Assembly: GCA_937872475.1 (NCBI GenBank)
Contig: CALMSY010000012.1
Location: 1-64,000 of the forward strand
DNA length: 64,000 nucleotides
Source of the DNA: 67-14 sp020438345
Lineage (GTDB): Bacteria > Actinomycetota > Thermoleophilia > Solirubrobacterales > 70-9
Direction: 5' to 3'
Notes under the pieces: generated by a model
Databases searched by the model: none
Told to the model about the DNA's origin: nothing
The model's input: the letters and a program-made list of their open reading frames with translations, nothing else
Translations under genes and position numbers: made by a program
Part shown: one piece after another, positions 32,965 to 42,068 of the stretch
How positions within the stretch are numbered: the stretch's first letter is position 1
Layout of the letters: each line of letters begins with the position of its first letter

Positions 32965-34614
32965 CTAGAAGACCGGAGTCTCGGTGTAGGTGCCGAAGAT
33001 TTCCTGCATCGCCTCGATCATTTCGCCTTCGGTGGTGTGGACCCGGGCCGCGTCGAGGATCGGATACATCAGGTTCGCCTCGCCGGCTGCGGCATCCTTG
33101 AGGGCCGTCAGGGCTGATTCAACCTCGGCTGAATTGCGCTTCGCCCTGGTCGCGGTGAGGCGCTCAACCTGCTTGGTTTCAAGCGCGGGGTCGATGTGGA
33201 GCAGCGGCACATCCTCTTCGTCGGTCACATACCGATTCACCCCGACGATCGTGAACTCGCCGTCGTCGACCCGGCGCTGAAAGTCGAATGCCGCCTCGCC
33301 GATCTCCCGCTGCGGATAATTCTGACGGACCGCCTCGACCATGCCGCCCAGCTCATCGATCCGGCTGAAATAGGCGTAAGCCTCGGCTTCCATCTCGTCG
33401 GTCAGAGCCTCGACGAAGTACGAACCACCAAGCGGATCCGGAGTATTGGTCACTCCGGTTTCCTCGGCGATTATCTGCTGGGTACGGAGTGCCACCCGGA
33501 CTGCTTCCTCGGTGGGAAGGGCCAGTGCCTCGTCAAAGGAGTTCGTGTGGAGTGACTGGGTGCCGCCGAGCACACCGGCCAGTGCCTCGATCGCCGTTCG
33601 GACGATGTTGTTGAGTGGCTGCTGGGCAGTGAGCGAGACACCGGCGGTCTGGGTGTGGAACCGGAGACGCATCGATTCGGGCTTCCTGGCACCGTAGGTC
33701 TCCTTCAGTTCGCGGGCCCAGATACGGCGGGCGGCGCGGTACTTGGCGATCTCCTCGAAAAAGTCAATGTGCGCGTTGAAGAAGAATGAAAGCCGGGGCG
33801 CGAATGCGTCAACGTCGATGCCACGTTCGATCGCCCGTTCGACGTAGGTGAAACCGTCTTTCAACGTGAAAGCGAGTTCCTGGGCGGCGGTAGCTCCGGC
33901 CTCGCGTATGTGGTAGCCGGAGATCGAGATCGGATGCCAGCGCGGCATGTGATCGGTGCAGTATTCGACCATGTCGGTGACCAGGCGCATTGCCGGCTCG
34001 ACCGGGAAGCACCATTCCTTCTGGGCGATGTACTCCTTGAGGATGTCGGTCTGAATCGTGCCCGAGAGCTGCTCCGAAGCGACCCCCTGCTTCTCTCCGA
34101 CCAGCACGTAAAAGGCGAGCAGGATCGCGGCCGGGGCATTGATCGTCATCGAAGTCGAAACCTCGCCCAGCGGGATGCCCTGAAAGAGAATCTCCATGTC
34201 ATCGATCGTGTCGACCGCAACGCCTTCGCGGCCGACTTCGCCGAGCGAACGGGCGTGGTCGGAGTCGTAACCCATCAGGGTCGGCATGTCGAAGGCGGTC
34301 GAGAGACCGGTCTGACCGTGGTCGAGCAGGTAATGGAACCGCTGGTTGGTTTCCTCGACCGTGCCGAATCCCGCGAACTGCCGCATGGTCCAGTTGCGGC
34401 CCCGATACATGGATTCGTAGGGGCCCCGGGTGAACGGGTACTGACCGGGCTCGCCAATCCTGAGATCGGCATCCCCGGCCATATCGTCGGCGCCGTAGCG
34501 AGCCTTGACCGGCTTGCCGGACATCGTGGTGAATTCACTTTCAGCCGCCTCGGCCGCCTTCCGGACAGCGTCGGAGGCTTCCGGTCCGGTCTTTGGTGTG
34601 GACGTTGGCTCCAT
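32965..34614 (-). CDS. icmA: Acyl-CoA mutase large subunit with isobutyryl-CoA mutase active-site residues
   Basis: Catalytic TIM-barrel chain of an adenosylcobalamin-dependent carbon-skeleton mutase, 549 residues from MEPTSTPKTG (ATG 34612-34614). Two positions separate substrate classes. Methylmalonyl-CoA mutases have Tyr89 (RQY) and Arg207, which binds the free carboxylate. Here they are Phe80 (WTMRQFAGF) and Gln198 (LKEYIAQKEW), exactly the residues and numbers reported for Streptomyces isobutyryl-CoA mutase. 2-Hydroxyisobutyryl-CoA mutase would have Ile at position 80. I therefore call isobutyryl/n-butyryl-CoA interconversion. The B12 chain follows directly; a MeaB-type chaperone is at 46671. 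Confidence 0.87.
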   Translation of the reverse strand: MEPTSTPKTGPEASDAVRKAAEAAESEFTTMSGKPVKARYGADDMAGDADLRIGEPGQYPFTRGPYESMYRGRNWTMRQFAGFGTVEETNQRFHYLLDHGQTGLSTAFDMPTLMGYDSDHARSLGEVGREGVAVDTIDDMEILFQGIPLGEVSTSMTINAPAAILLAFYVLVGEKQGVASEQLSGTIQTDILKEYIAQKEWCFPVEPAMRLVTDMVEYCTDHMPRWHPISISGYHIREAGATAAQELAFTLKDGFTYVERAIERGIDVDAFAPRLSFFFNAHIDFFEEIAKYRAARRIWARELKETYGARKPESMRLRFHTQTAGVSLTAQQPLNNIVRTAIEALAGVLGGTQSLHTNSFDEALALPTEEAVRVALRTQQIIAEETGVTNTPDPLGGSYFVEALTDEMEAEAYAYFSRIDELGGMVEAVRQNYPQREIGEAAFDFQRRVDDGEFTIVGVNRYVTDEEDVPLLHIDPALETKQVERLTATRAKRNSAEVESALTALKDAAAGEANLMYPILDAARVHTTEGEMIEAMQEIFGTYTETPVF

Positions 34615-34648
34615 CGGTGCTCTACGGATAGTACGGAAGGCCGGAACT

Positions 34649-35404
34649 TCAGCCAGTTCTCCGTTTGGAGAGCCAGCCACCGATTCCTCCGACCAGGAGC
34701 GCACCGGCCACGGTGCCGCCAATCGCCAGGTTGCGGCCCAGCCGGTCGAACCTCATGACCTTCCAGCCTTCGAGCCTGGCTTTCTCGAGAAGGGGTGCGT
34801 CGGGATTGACTGCCACGGCGTTGCCGACAAGTTCCATCATCGGCAGGTCCGAGGCGGAGTCGGAATAGGCCCAGGAACCCTCGAGGTCCAGCTCGATCTC
34901 CTTGCCGAGGTTCTCGATCGCGACCACCTTGCCGCGACCGTAAACGAACGGCCCGTCCAGCCCGCCGGTGTAGGCACCGTTCTCGACCACGTATTTCGTG
35001 CCGATCCCGCCATCCATGCCGAGCACCTGCGCTAGTGATTCGACCATGTCGGATCCGGCCGCGCTGACGATGTAGGTCAGCCGGCCTTCATCCTGGTGCC
35101 GGTGTACCTCAGACAGGACTTCGGGATAGATACGCGGCAGGATGCCGGCCAGAACTTCGGGCCACATCCGCGAAATCTCCAGGTATGCGACACCGGACAG
35201 GGTTTCCCTCGCGACCTTGAGAATCTCACTGGTTTCATCATCAGTGGCACCCTTGATCCGGTACCGAATGTGATCCCTCCCCCAACGGAAGATCTGGGCC
35301 CGGGAAATCAGACCACGTTCCCGGGCGGCCTTCGCGAACTGCATGCCGGATGACCCTGCCATCAGGGTCTTGTCAAGGTCGAAGAAAGCTGCCTCTCTGC
35401 TCAC
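34649..35404 (-). CDS. HAD superfamily phosphatase (SerB-like, subfamily IB) with C-terminal membrane segment
   Basis: A 251-residue HAD hydrolase: motif I FFDLDKTLM near residue 10, motif II YIVSAAGSD and motif IV SDSASDLPMM. These resemble phosphoserine phosphatases and actinobacterial lysophospholipid/phosphatidylglycerol-phosphate phosphatases. The last 30 residues form a membrane helix (IGGTVAGALLVGGIGGWL) with a KRRTG tail, so it is probably membrane-tethered. The GTG start (35402-35404) overlaps the CYTH-CHAD stop as GTGA, which rules out the longer frame. Confidence 0.87.
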   Translation of the reverse strand: MSREAAFFDLDKTLMAGSSGMQFAKAARERGLISRAQIFRWGRDHIRYRIKGATDDETSEILKVARETLSGVAYLEISRMWPEVLAGILPRIYPEVLSEVHRHQDEGRLTYIVSAAGSDMVESLAQVLGMDGGIGTKYVVENGAYTGGLDGPFVYGRGKVVAIENLGKEIELDLEGSWAYSDSASDLPMMELVGNAVAVNPDAPLLEKARLEGWKVMRFDRLGRNLAIGGTVAGALLVGGIGGWLSKRRTG

Positions 35405-36753
35405 CGGAGGTATTCCGCCAGTTGGTTGGTGAAGCGGCGCGGCTTGACCGGGTAGGTCACCTCGCCCAAATCGAGACAATCCCCGACCTGGCTTTCGCGC
35501 GCATCGCTGATGAGCCCGGTCAGGACGGCCCTCTCGGAGGCTTCCATTTCCCGTTCGGCGAGGTCATCAGCCAGGACATCGAAATCGTGCAGATCACCCA
35601 GCCAGTCCGCCAGCTTCTCGGCATCGGCACGGACCTCGGCGAATTCGTCCGGGAGCCGGGTTTCGAGAATTTCCAGCTGGTACCGCAAGTCCTTCGCTCT
35701 TTTTCGCCAGTCGTGGAACAACTCCGGGTTTTCGTCCCTGCGCGCGCTTTTCATCGCCTTGCGTCCGCGGCGATAGCCACGGCCGGCATTGCCGGCCACG
35801 AGTTCCGGGTTGCCGGGAAGTTCTCGACCCCGGAATGCCCGGCCAACGGTTTCGAGCGAGTCCGCAACTTCATTCAGAGCTTCTGCGGTGAGGTCTTCAC
35901 GGTGCCCTTTCGCCTCCGTCTCGAGTGACTCCCGCCATGGTCCGGCCGCATCAGGCGCTCGTCTTTCACCAAGAACTTCTACGAGAGTCGCGAGTTTCAC
36001 CTCGGCATCTCGAGCCCCGGAAAGGTGGCTGGAAGCGTTCTGGCAGATCGAGTTCATTCTCTGCCGCTCATCATCGGTGATCACGCCGCGCAGCAACCGG
36101 AGGGCAGACCTAGCCTTCTTGAGGTTCTTCCGGGCCTCATGAACATGCCCGGCGGGATCGTCGGCTTCGCCGGCTTTCCTCACCTCAACAGCTGCCTGGG
36201 AGACCCGGGCCGCAATCACCCGGCAGATACCGCTGACCGGCTCCTCCCCGGGCCGCAGCCTGAATTCGAAGCGCTTCCCGGGCTTGCCGGCAACAGCCAG
36301 GCTCCGGTTGGCCCAGGCCTGGTCTCCGGTCAGCTCACGGCCGAACCAGACGGGAGGGCGGAACCCGAGCGCCTGCTCTTCAGATTCGAACTCGACTTCG
36401 ACCACCGAGGTTCCGTCAAGGTTCCCCGAATAGATGTCAAGCTCGGCGACCAGACCGCTTGCAAGGTCAACCTTCCGCCGGACTTTCCGGATCCGGCGAC
36501 CCGCTGTCTCCGGCCACAGGTCGTCGAATGCCTTCGGTCCGATTTCAACTTCGACCTCCTGCCGGGTCTCACCGTGGCCGTTCTTGACCGTGAGCGTCAG
36601 ATACTTCCCGGCACGCCTCAGCCGTACCTCGGACTGCTCGTCAATCGCGAGGTAGCCCTGTTCGATCGGGATACCGCCGGGGCCCGGGAGCCCCGGAAGA
36701 TCCCGGTCAACCAGAAATTTCCGTTCTACCTCAGACTTCGATGAGGATGGCAT
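35401..36753 (-). CDS. CYTH-CHAD domain protein, probable inorganic triphosphatase
   Basis: A 450-residue two-domain protein. The CYTH domain (residues 1-190) opens with the metal/triphosphate motif ExExK as EVERK (8-12), and has VRLRRAGKYLTLTVK and EVEVEFES-type strands. The CHAD domain (about 200-450) is rich in His/Arg/Lys helices (VHEARKNLKKARSALRLL, FHDWRKRAKDLRYQLE) that bind polyphosphate. The E. coli relative hydrolyses tripolyphosphate. Start at MPSSSKSEVERK, 23 bases inside the thiolase gene. Two overlaps tie it to thiolase and the HAD phosphatase. Confidence 0.9.
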   Translation of the reverse strand: MPSSSKSEVERKFLVDRDLPGLPGPGGIPIEQGYLAIDEQSEVRLRRAGKYLTLTVKNGHGETRQEVEVEIGPKAFDDLWPETAGRRIRKVRRKVDLASGLVAELDIYSGNLDGTSVVEVEFESEEQALGFRPPVWFGRELTGDQAWANRSLAVAGKPGKRFEFRLRPGEEPVSGICRVIAARVSQAAVEVRKAGEADDPAGHVHEARKNLKKARSALRLLRGVITDDERQRMNSICQNASSHLSGARDAEVKLATLVEVLGERRAPDAAGPWRESLETEAKGHREDLTAEALNEVADSLETVGRAFRGRELPGNPELVAGNAGRGYRRGRKAMKSARRDENPELFHDWRKRAKDLRYQLEILETRLPDEFAEVRADAEKLADWLGDLHDFDVLADDLAEREMEASERAVLTGLISDARESQVGDCLDLGEVTYPVKPRRFTNQLAEYLR

Positions 36754-37906
36754 CGCCCTGACCACCGCCGGAGCAGATCGCGGCGCAGCCGAGACCACCG
36801 CCACGACGCTGAAGCTCACGCACCAGGGCACCGATTACCCTGGCGCCGGACGCGCCGATCGGGTGGCCGAGGGCGATCGCCCCGCCGTTGACGTTTACCC
36901 GGTCCTCATCGATACCAAGCATCTTCACCGTATTCAGCGAGACAGATGCGAAGGCTTCGTTGATTTCCCAGACGTCAACGTCAGCCGGGGTCTTGCCGAT
37001 CTTTTCAAGCGCGGCCTTGGCGGCCAGCGCAGGCGTCTTGGCGAGGCAGGCGTATTCGTCGCCGATCTGGCCGTAACCGACGATCGTGCCCATGATTTCC
37101 TTGCCGTTTGCCTCGGCCCATTCCTCGGAGGCAAGAACGAGGGCGCCGGCACCGTCGTTGACCCCGGGAGCATTACCGGCGGTGTGGGTGGCGTCATCGC
37201 CACCGATCGCCCGCAGCTTGCCGAGGCTTTCGGCGGTCGCATCGGGACGGATCGCTTCGTCTTCCTCGACCACGGTGTCTCCCTTGCGGCCCTTGACCGT
37301 GACCGGCACGATTTCTTCACCAAGGATCCCGGCCTTCTGAGCCTCGTCGGCCAGCTTGTGCGAACGGGCGGCAAAGCGGTCCATGTCCTCACGCTCGATG
37401 CCAAGCTCGTTCGAGACGCCGCTGGCTTCGTTGATCATCTGGAGGTGAGTGAAGGGGTTGGTGAGTCCGTCGTGGGTCATCGAGTCAACCGACTTGACAT
37501 CCCCCATGCGGAATCCCGAGCGGGCGCCCGGCAGCAGGTAAGGAGCACCTGACATCGATTCCATACCGCCAGCCAGACCAACTTCGATGTCACCGGCACG
37601 GATCGCCTGGTCGATCAGGCCAGTTGAGCGCATACCCGATGCGCAGACCTTGTTCACCGTTTCGGAAGGGACTTCTTTCGGGATGCCACCGGCTATCTGG
37701 GCCTGACGCGACGGGATCTGCCCCTGCCCGGCCTGGATCACCTGGCCGAAACTGACCTGCTCGACCTGATCCGGCGCGATACCGGCCCGGTCGAGGGCCC
37801 CGGCGATTGCGGTGCCGCCGAGTTCGGCCGCATTCACGGTGGCGAGTCCACCGCCCATCTTGCCGAAGGGGGTACGGGCAGTGCTCAGGATGACGGTGCG
37901 GGCCAT
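36731..37906 (-). CDS. Acetyl-CoA acetyltransferase (thiolase)
   Basis: Condenses two acetyl-CoA or thiolytically cleaves acetoacetyl/3-ketoacyl-CoA. The 391-residue thiolase has Cys88 (NKVCASGMRS), His348 (GHPIGASGAR) and Cys378 (AICSGGGQGDA), with NEAFASVSL. It is close to biosynthetic acetoacetyl-CoA thiolases in length and C-terminal GGGQGDA. An AAAGG site precedes the ATG. First gene of a run thiolase, CYTH-CHAD, HAD, icmA, icmB with gaps under 40 bases. Confidence 0.95.
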   Translation of the reverse strand: MARTVILSTARTPFGKMGGGLATVNAAELGGTAIAGALDRAGIAPDQVEQVSFGQVIQAGQGQIPSRQAQIAGGIPKEVPSETVNKVCASGMRSTGLIDQAIRAGDIEVGLAGGMESMSGAPYLLPGARSGFRMGDVKSVDSMTHDGLTNPFTHLQMINEASGVSNELGIEREDMDRFAARSHKLADEAQKAGILGEEIVPVTVKGRKGDTVVEEDEAIRPDATAESLGKLRAIGGDDATHTAGNAPGVNDGAGALVLASEEWAEANGKEIMGTIVGYGQIGDEYACLAKTPALAAKAALEKIGKTPADVDVWEINEAFASVSLNTVKMLGIDEDRVNVNGGAIALGHPIGASGARVIGALVRELQRRGGGLGCAAICSGGGQGDAILIEV

Positions 37907-37981
37907 GGTGCCTTTCAGTTCACGAGGGGAAGTTCGAAAAGGGAACGAAACAAAGCGAATATGGACGATACCGGGTGCCTC

Positions 37982-38010
37982 TTGTCAGGGGTCCCCGATT
38001 CGGCTACGCT
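37982..38010 (+). promoter_or_regulatory. Promoter of the ELWxSDGT protein gene
   Basis: TTGTCA (37982-37987), a 17-base spacer, and TACGCT (38005-38010), 33 bases before the GTG start. This is a good housekeeping-type pair, with a conventional leader containing a ribosome site. Confidence 0.6.
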
Positions 38011-38043
38011 CGATCTATTCCAAGGAAAGGGGGAGTCCGGGCA

Positions 38044-40494
38044 GTGGGGAATTTCAGGCCGAAGTTTGTCTCGGCGGCGTTGGTGCTGATCGTATGTGGA
38101 TCCCTGGTGCCGGCCGGGGAAGCAGTCGCGGGACCTCTCTCTACCTACACGGTCGAGCCGGTAGCGGACGTAAATCCGGGTTCCGGAAGCGGTATTTCCA
38201 ATTCGGTCGATCCCGAATTCACCGCGGTAGGCAATCAGGTCTTCTTCATCGCCGATGACGGGGTAAGCGGCAAGGAACTCTGGGTCAGCGACGGTCGGCC
38301 CGGGGGAACCACCGAGATGGTGAAGGACATCAACCCGGGCCCCGGGGTCGGTAGCAACCCGACCGGCCTGACTGCCTTCGAAGGCGAACTCTATTTCTCG
38401 GCAAACGACGGAACCAACGGCGCCGAACTCTGGAAATCCGACGGGACCGCGGCAGGTACCGTGATGATCAAGGACATCCAGGCTGGCGGTGGCGGCTCTC
38501 TGCCCGGATCACTTACAGAAGCCGGGGGGCAGCTTTTCTTTGCGGCCAATGACGGCCCCGGCTTCACGGAACACGGAACCGAACTCTGGAAAACCGACGG
38601 CACCGCCGCCGGAACCGTGATGATCAAGGACATCGAGGCTGACGGCTGTTACGGCGGCTCGCTTCCGAGGCAGCTGGCGGCGGTCGGGGGCCTGCTCTAT
38701 TTCGTGGCCAACTTCTCGGTTTCCAGTGGCAGCCCCTGCGCCCCGCTTGATGCTGGCACGGGTGTGCTCTACAAGAGCGACGGAACAGAAGCCGGCACGA
38801 CGCTGATCTCAGACCTGAACGGTACCGGGGAGCCAGCAGACCCGTTCCTACAGGACATAACCGACCTCAACGGTCTGGCAATCTTCAGTGCGAACCTGGC
38901 GGCCACGGGCAGGGAGCTTTGGGTGAGCGACGGGACCGATTTCGGAACGATCTTCTCGGATGACATCTTCCCGGCCGCGACCGGCAGCTTCCCCGGGGGG
39001 TTCGTGGTCTTCGGCGGCTGGGTGTACTTTCAGGCGAACGGTGGACCGGGAGCGAACCGGGAACTCTGGCGGACCAACGGAACCGGCATCACCGAGATGG
39101 TCCTGGACATTGAACCTTCGGGGCAAGGCCTCCCCGAAAGTCTGACTGTCGTCAACGACGAGTTGTGGTTCCGAGCAGGCACGATTGCCAACGCCAGCGA
39201 ACCGTGGAGGAGTGACGGAACCCCCGGCGGGACTCAAATCGCCAAGGACATCAATCCGGCCGGAAGCTCGTTCCCGGAGAATTTCACCGGGCTCCAAGAC
39301 CGCACCTTCTTCATCGCCACGAATGCGCTTGGCCCCGGTCCAGGCTTTGAACCAATCAACTACCAGCTCTGGCAGTCGGACGGCACCCCTGGCGGGACCC
39401 TCGCCAGAGGCAGCATCGCCCCGGGAGACCCGATCGAGGACAAGGTCAAATGGCTGGCCAAGGCCGGGCCGCGGCTGGTCTTCGGGGCGGACAACAACGA
39501 CGGGACCGGCTTCGAACTCTGGTCCTTCGCCGACAACGAAGAGCCGCTGACCACGATTACCTCCGGCCCCGCCAATAACACGACCATCGCCGACCCCGCC
39601 CCCGTTTTTGGCTTCGAGTCCGACGATCTGCCGGCCACCTTTGAATGCCGGCTCTACGACAACGATCTTCCCGCCCCGGCATTCGGCCCCTGTTCGGGAC
39701 CAGGCGCGACGCATACCCCGCCCGTCCCGCTGACCACGTTCGATGAGCAAAATCAATTCAGATTCGAGGTCAGGGCAATCGACGAATCCGGGAATATTGA
39801 TCCGACCCCGGTAGGGCGGACATTCACCCTAGACGTGACGCCACCCAATACCGAGATAACCGCCGGACCGGCCGAAGGCTCGACCATCGCCGACACCGTC
39901 CCCACCTTCGAGTTCCGCGCCGTAAATCAAAACGGAGGCGGACAGTCCGGGGCCACCTTCGAATGCCGTCTCTTCGCGACCGGCCAGAGCGCACCGGCTT
40001 TCGGTGCCTGCTCGGGGCCGGGTCAAACCCACAACCCGGCCAGCCCACTCGCCGAAGGCAGCTACACCTTCGAGGTCAGGTCAACAGACCCGGTCGGGAA
40101 CACCGACCCGACCCCGGCTTCGCGTTCCTTTGCGGTCGAGGCCGAGGGCACCGACACGGCGATCGCGGGATCGGCCACCGCCAGGAAAGTCCAGAGGCAG
40201 CGTGGCAAAAAGCTTGGAATCAAGGTGACTGTCAAGGCCGGCGAGAGCCTGCAGGTCGCCCTGAGCGGCAAGATCGCCGATGGCCGCAGGAAGCCGGGGC
40301 TGAAGAAATTGACCAGTTCGCTGAAGCCGGGCGCTTCCAGGACAATCGTTCTGCGCCTGGCGAACAAGAAGAAGAACCGGGCGTTGCTTGCCCGGGTCAG
40401 GCGGACCGGGAAGGTCCGGGCGCAGGTCGTGGCGACCCTGAGCGACCCGGCCGGAAACAGGAAGCAGATCCGCCTCTCGGTGAAGCTCCGCTGA
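38044..40494 (+). CDS. Large secreted ELWxSDGT-repeat protein with Ig-like repeats
   Basis: An 816-residue secreted protein. The GTG at 38044 has a GGGGGAG site 8 bases upstream and opens a signal peptide (FVSAALVLIVCGSLVPAGEAVA). Residues about 35-495 hold at least eight ELWxSDGT units (KELWVSDG, AELWKSDGTAAGT, TELWKTDGTAAGT and later variants), a probable beta-propeller. Then two Ig-like modules of about 95 residues follow with TTIADPAPVF, FECRLYDNDLPAPAFGPCSG and FECRLFATGQSAPAFGACSG, then a basic beta-rich tail. FECRL modules are frequent in Solirubrobacterales. Role: surface or extracellular binding, unknown. Confidence 0.9.
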   Translation: MGNFRPKFVSAALVLIVCGSLVPAGEAVAGPLSTYTVEPVADVNPGSGSGISNSVDPEFTAVGNQVFFIADDGVSGKELWVSDGRPGGTTEMVKDINPGPGVGSNPTGLTAFEGELYFSANDGTNGAELWKSDGTAAGTVMIKDIQAGGGGSLPGSLTEAGGQLFFAANDGPGFTEHGTELWKTDGTAAGTVMIKDIEADGCYGGSLPRQLAAVGGLLYFVANFSVSSGSPCAPLDAGTGVLYKSDGTEAGTTLISDLNGTGEPADPFLQDITDLNGLAIFSANLAATGRELWVSDGTDFGTIFSDDIFPAATGSFPGGFVVFGGWVYFQANGGPGANRELWRTNGTGITEMVLDIEPSGQGLPESLTVVNDELWFRAGTIANASEPWRSDGTPGGTQIAKDINPAGSSFPENFTGLQDRTFFIATNALGPGPGFEPINYQLWQSDGTPGGTLARGSIAPGDPIEDKVKWLAKAGPRLVFGADNNDGTGFELWSFADNEEPLTTITSGPANNTTIADPAPVFGFESDDLPATFECRLYDNDLPAPAFGPCSGPGATHTPPVPLTTFDEQNQFRFEVRAIDESGNIDPTPVGRTFTLDVTPPNTEITAGPAEGSTIADTVPTFEFRAVNQNGGGQSGATFECRLFATGQSAPAFGACSGPGQTHNPASPLAEGSYTFEVRSTDPVGNTDPTPASRSFAVEAEGTDTAIAGSATARKVQRQRGKKLGIKVTVKAGESLQVALSGKIADGRRKPGLKKLTSSLKPGASRTIVLRLANKKKNRALLARVRRTGKVRAQVVATLSDPAGNRKQIRLSVKLR

Positions 40495-40513
40495 GCCTCG
40501 GCGCCCCGGGTCC

Positions 40514-40519
40514 TAGAAT
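40514..40519 (+). promoter_or_regulatory. -10 box for leaderless pepA
   Basis: TAGAAT with 7 bases to the ATG at 40527. No ribosome site, no clear -35. Confidence 0.5.
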
Positions 40520-40526
40520 CCGGCAA

Positions 40527-41978
40527 ATGAAGGCCCACGCGAGTGCACTCCCCATGTCCGACCTCGATGCCGACCTGGTGGCGGTTGGCCTCTTTGAAGG
40601 TGACGAACTGAGCCAGCCGCTGGGCAACACCGGCGGCGGCGCTGACGCCTCTTCGGACTTCAAGTCGCAGGTGCTCATCTACCCCGGCAAGCCGGTCCGG
40701 GTCGTGATAATCGGGCTCGGCCCGAAGCAAGAGTTCACGGCCGAGAAGGCCCGAGTGGTCGGTGCCGTTTCACAGAAGGCCCTGGCGCAGGTGAAGGGCG
40801 AGGCGCTGGCCTGGGTGCTGCCCGAAGCGCCGGAGGGCGTCGAGGCCGGGGCGATTGCCGCCGCCCTGGTCGAAGGGGCTGGCCTCGCCGCCTTCGAATT
40901 CGATCGCTACAAGTCCGGCATCGATGGTGCGGAGGCCGCGCCCCAACTCAAGTCGATCGAGATCAACACGGGTGAAGACGTCTCCGAAGCGGTCCGGGTC
41001 GGCGAGGTCGTCGCCAATGCCGGCAACCGGGCGCGCTACCTCCAGAGCCTCCCCGCCAATGTGGCAACCCCCGAATTTCTGGCCGGCCGGGCCCGGGAGA
41101 TCGCCGACTCACACGAGAAGGTTGCGGTCGAGATTCTGGACCGCGAGGCGATCATCAAGGCCGGAATGGGCGGCCTCGAGGCCGTTTCCAAGGGCGGTGA
41201 GGATGTCGAACCAAGGCTGATCACGCTGAAGTACACGGGCCGCGGCTCGGGCGAGAAGCTCGGACTGGTCGGCAAGGCAGTCACCTTTGACACCGGCGGA
41301 ATCTCGATCAAGCCATCGGCCGGCATGCATGAGATGAAGATGGACATGTCCGGTGGTGCCGCCGTGCTGGAAGCCGTCAACGCGATTGCCGAGCTGGATC
41401 TCGCCCTGGACATCGTGGCCGTGCTCCCCTCGACGGAGAACATGCCTTCCGGCACCGCCCTCAAGCCGGGCGACATCATCACCCAGCTGAACGGCAAGAC
41501 GGTCGAAGTGACCAACACCGACGCCGAGGGCCGGCTGATCCTCGCCGATGCACTGGTTCACTGCGTCCGCGAGGGAGCCGACCGGCTGGTCGACCTGGCC
41601 ACCTTGACCGGGGCGGTGTTGATCGGTCTCGGTTCAACCTACGCCGCATTGATCTCGAACGACGATGAGCTCGCGACCGAGGTTGCCGCCGCTGCTACCC
41701 GCTCGGGCGAGCTGGCCTGGCGCCTGCCCCTGCACGAGGAGTACAAGAACCTCACCAAGGGGGAGATCACCGATCTCGTCAACGCTTCGGCCCAGCGCAA
41801 GGCCGGAACGATCTACGCCGGCTCTTTCCTCGAAGAGTTCACCGAGGGCAAGCCCTGGGCCCACCTGGACATCGCAGGCACCGCCTGGGATACAGGACGC
41901 GAGTACTGGGGCAAAGGCCCGACCGGGTTCGGCGTGCACCTTCTGGTCGCCCTTGCGCGCGACCTTCAGGTGCCTTAG
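40527..41978 (+). CDS. pepA: Leucyl aminopeptidase, family M17
   Basis: Cytosolic two-metal aminopeptidase removing N-terminal residues from peptides. The 483-residue protein (MKAHASALPMSDLDADL) has all M17 motifs: GKAVTFDTGGISIKPSAGMHEMKMDMSGG (given here as family landmarks GKAVTFDTGG and MKMDMSGGAA), ENMPSG, KPGDI and the signature NTDAEGRLILADAL. Lys/Asp/Glu metal ligands are intact. A long frame overlapping the previous gene is excluded; the ATG at 40527 fits a leaderless start. An ATG 9 codons later (MSDLDADL) is the alternative. Confidence 0.95.
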   Translation: MKAHASALPMSDLDADLVAVGLFEGDELSQPLGNTGGGADASSDFKSQVLIYPGKPVRVVIIGLGPKQEFTAEKARVVGAVSQKALAQVKGEALAWVLPEAPEGVEAGAIAAALVEGAGLAAFEFDRYKSGIDGAEAAPQLKSIEINTGEDVSEAVRVGEVVANAGNRARYLQSLPANVATPEFLAGRAREIADSHEKVAVEILDREAIIKAGMGGLEAVSKGGEDVEPRLITLKYTGRGSGEKLGLVGKAVTFDTGGISIKPSAGMHEMKMDMSGGAAVLEAVNAIAELDLALDIVAVLPSTENMPSGTALKPGDIITQLNGKTVEVTNTDAEGRLILADALVHCVREGADRLVDLATLTGAVLIGLGSTYAALISNDDELATEVAAAATRSGELAWRLPLHEEYKNLTKGEITDLVNASAQRKAGTIYAGSFLEEFTEGKPWAHLDIAGTAWDTGREYWGKGPTGFGVHLLVALARDLQVP

Positions 41979-41984
41979 CTGCAT

Positions 41985-42054
41985 GTCATCCGGTCTGGGT
42001 CGGATGACAACAGAAACCTGCCGGCCCAAGGAAACCAATGCTGGTTGGGCCGGC
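41985..42054 (-). terminator. Two-hairpin intergenic element, copy B
   Basis: Between the converging pepA and phosphatase genes. On the minus strand: perfect 10-base stem GCCGGCCCAA/TTGGGCCGGC (42020-42029, 42045-42054) starting 14 bases after the phosphatase stop, linker AGGTTTCTGTT, then a perfect 8-base stem GTCATCCG/CGGATGAC (41985-41992, 42001-42008). Same architecture and linker as at 7331-7400. It likely terminates both genes. Confidence 0.7.
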
Positions 42055-42068
42055 TCCGTATGCGACTC

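Noticed and set aside
32965..34614. Labelling the mutase as methylmalonyl-CoA mutase
   Set aside because: Phe80 and Gln198 replace the Tyr and Arg needed for methylmalonyl-CoA, and the B12 domain is a separate chain.
38044..40494. Tandem DNA repeat or phase-variable array in the ELWxSDGT gene
   Set aside because: The protein repeats are divergent at DNA level, so no unstable array is present.
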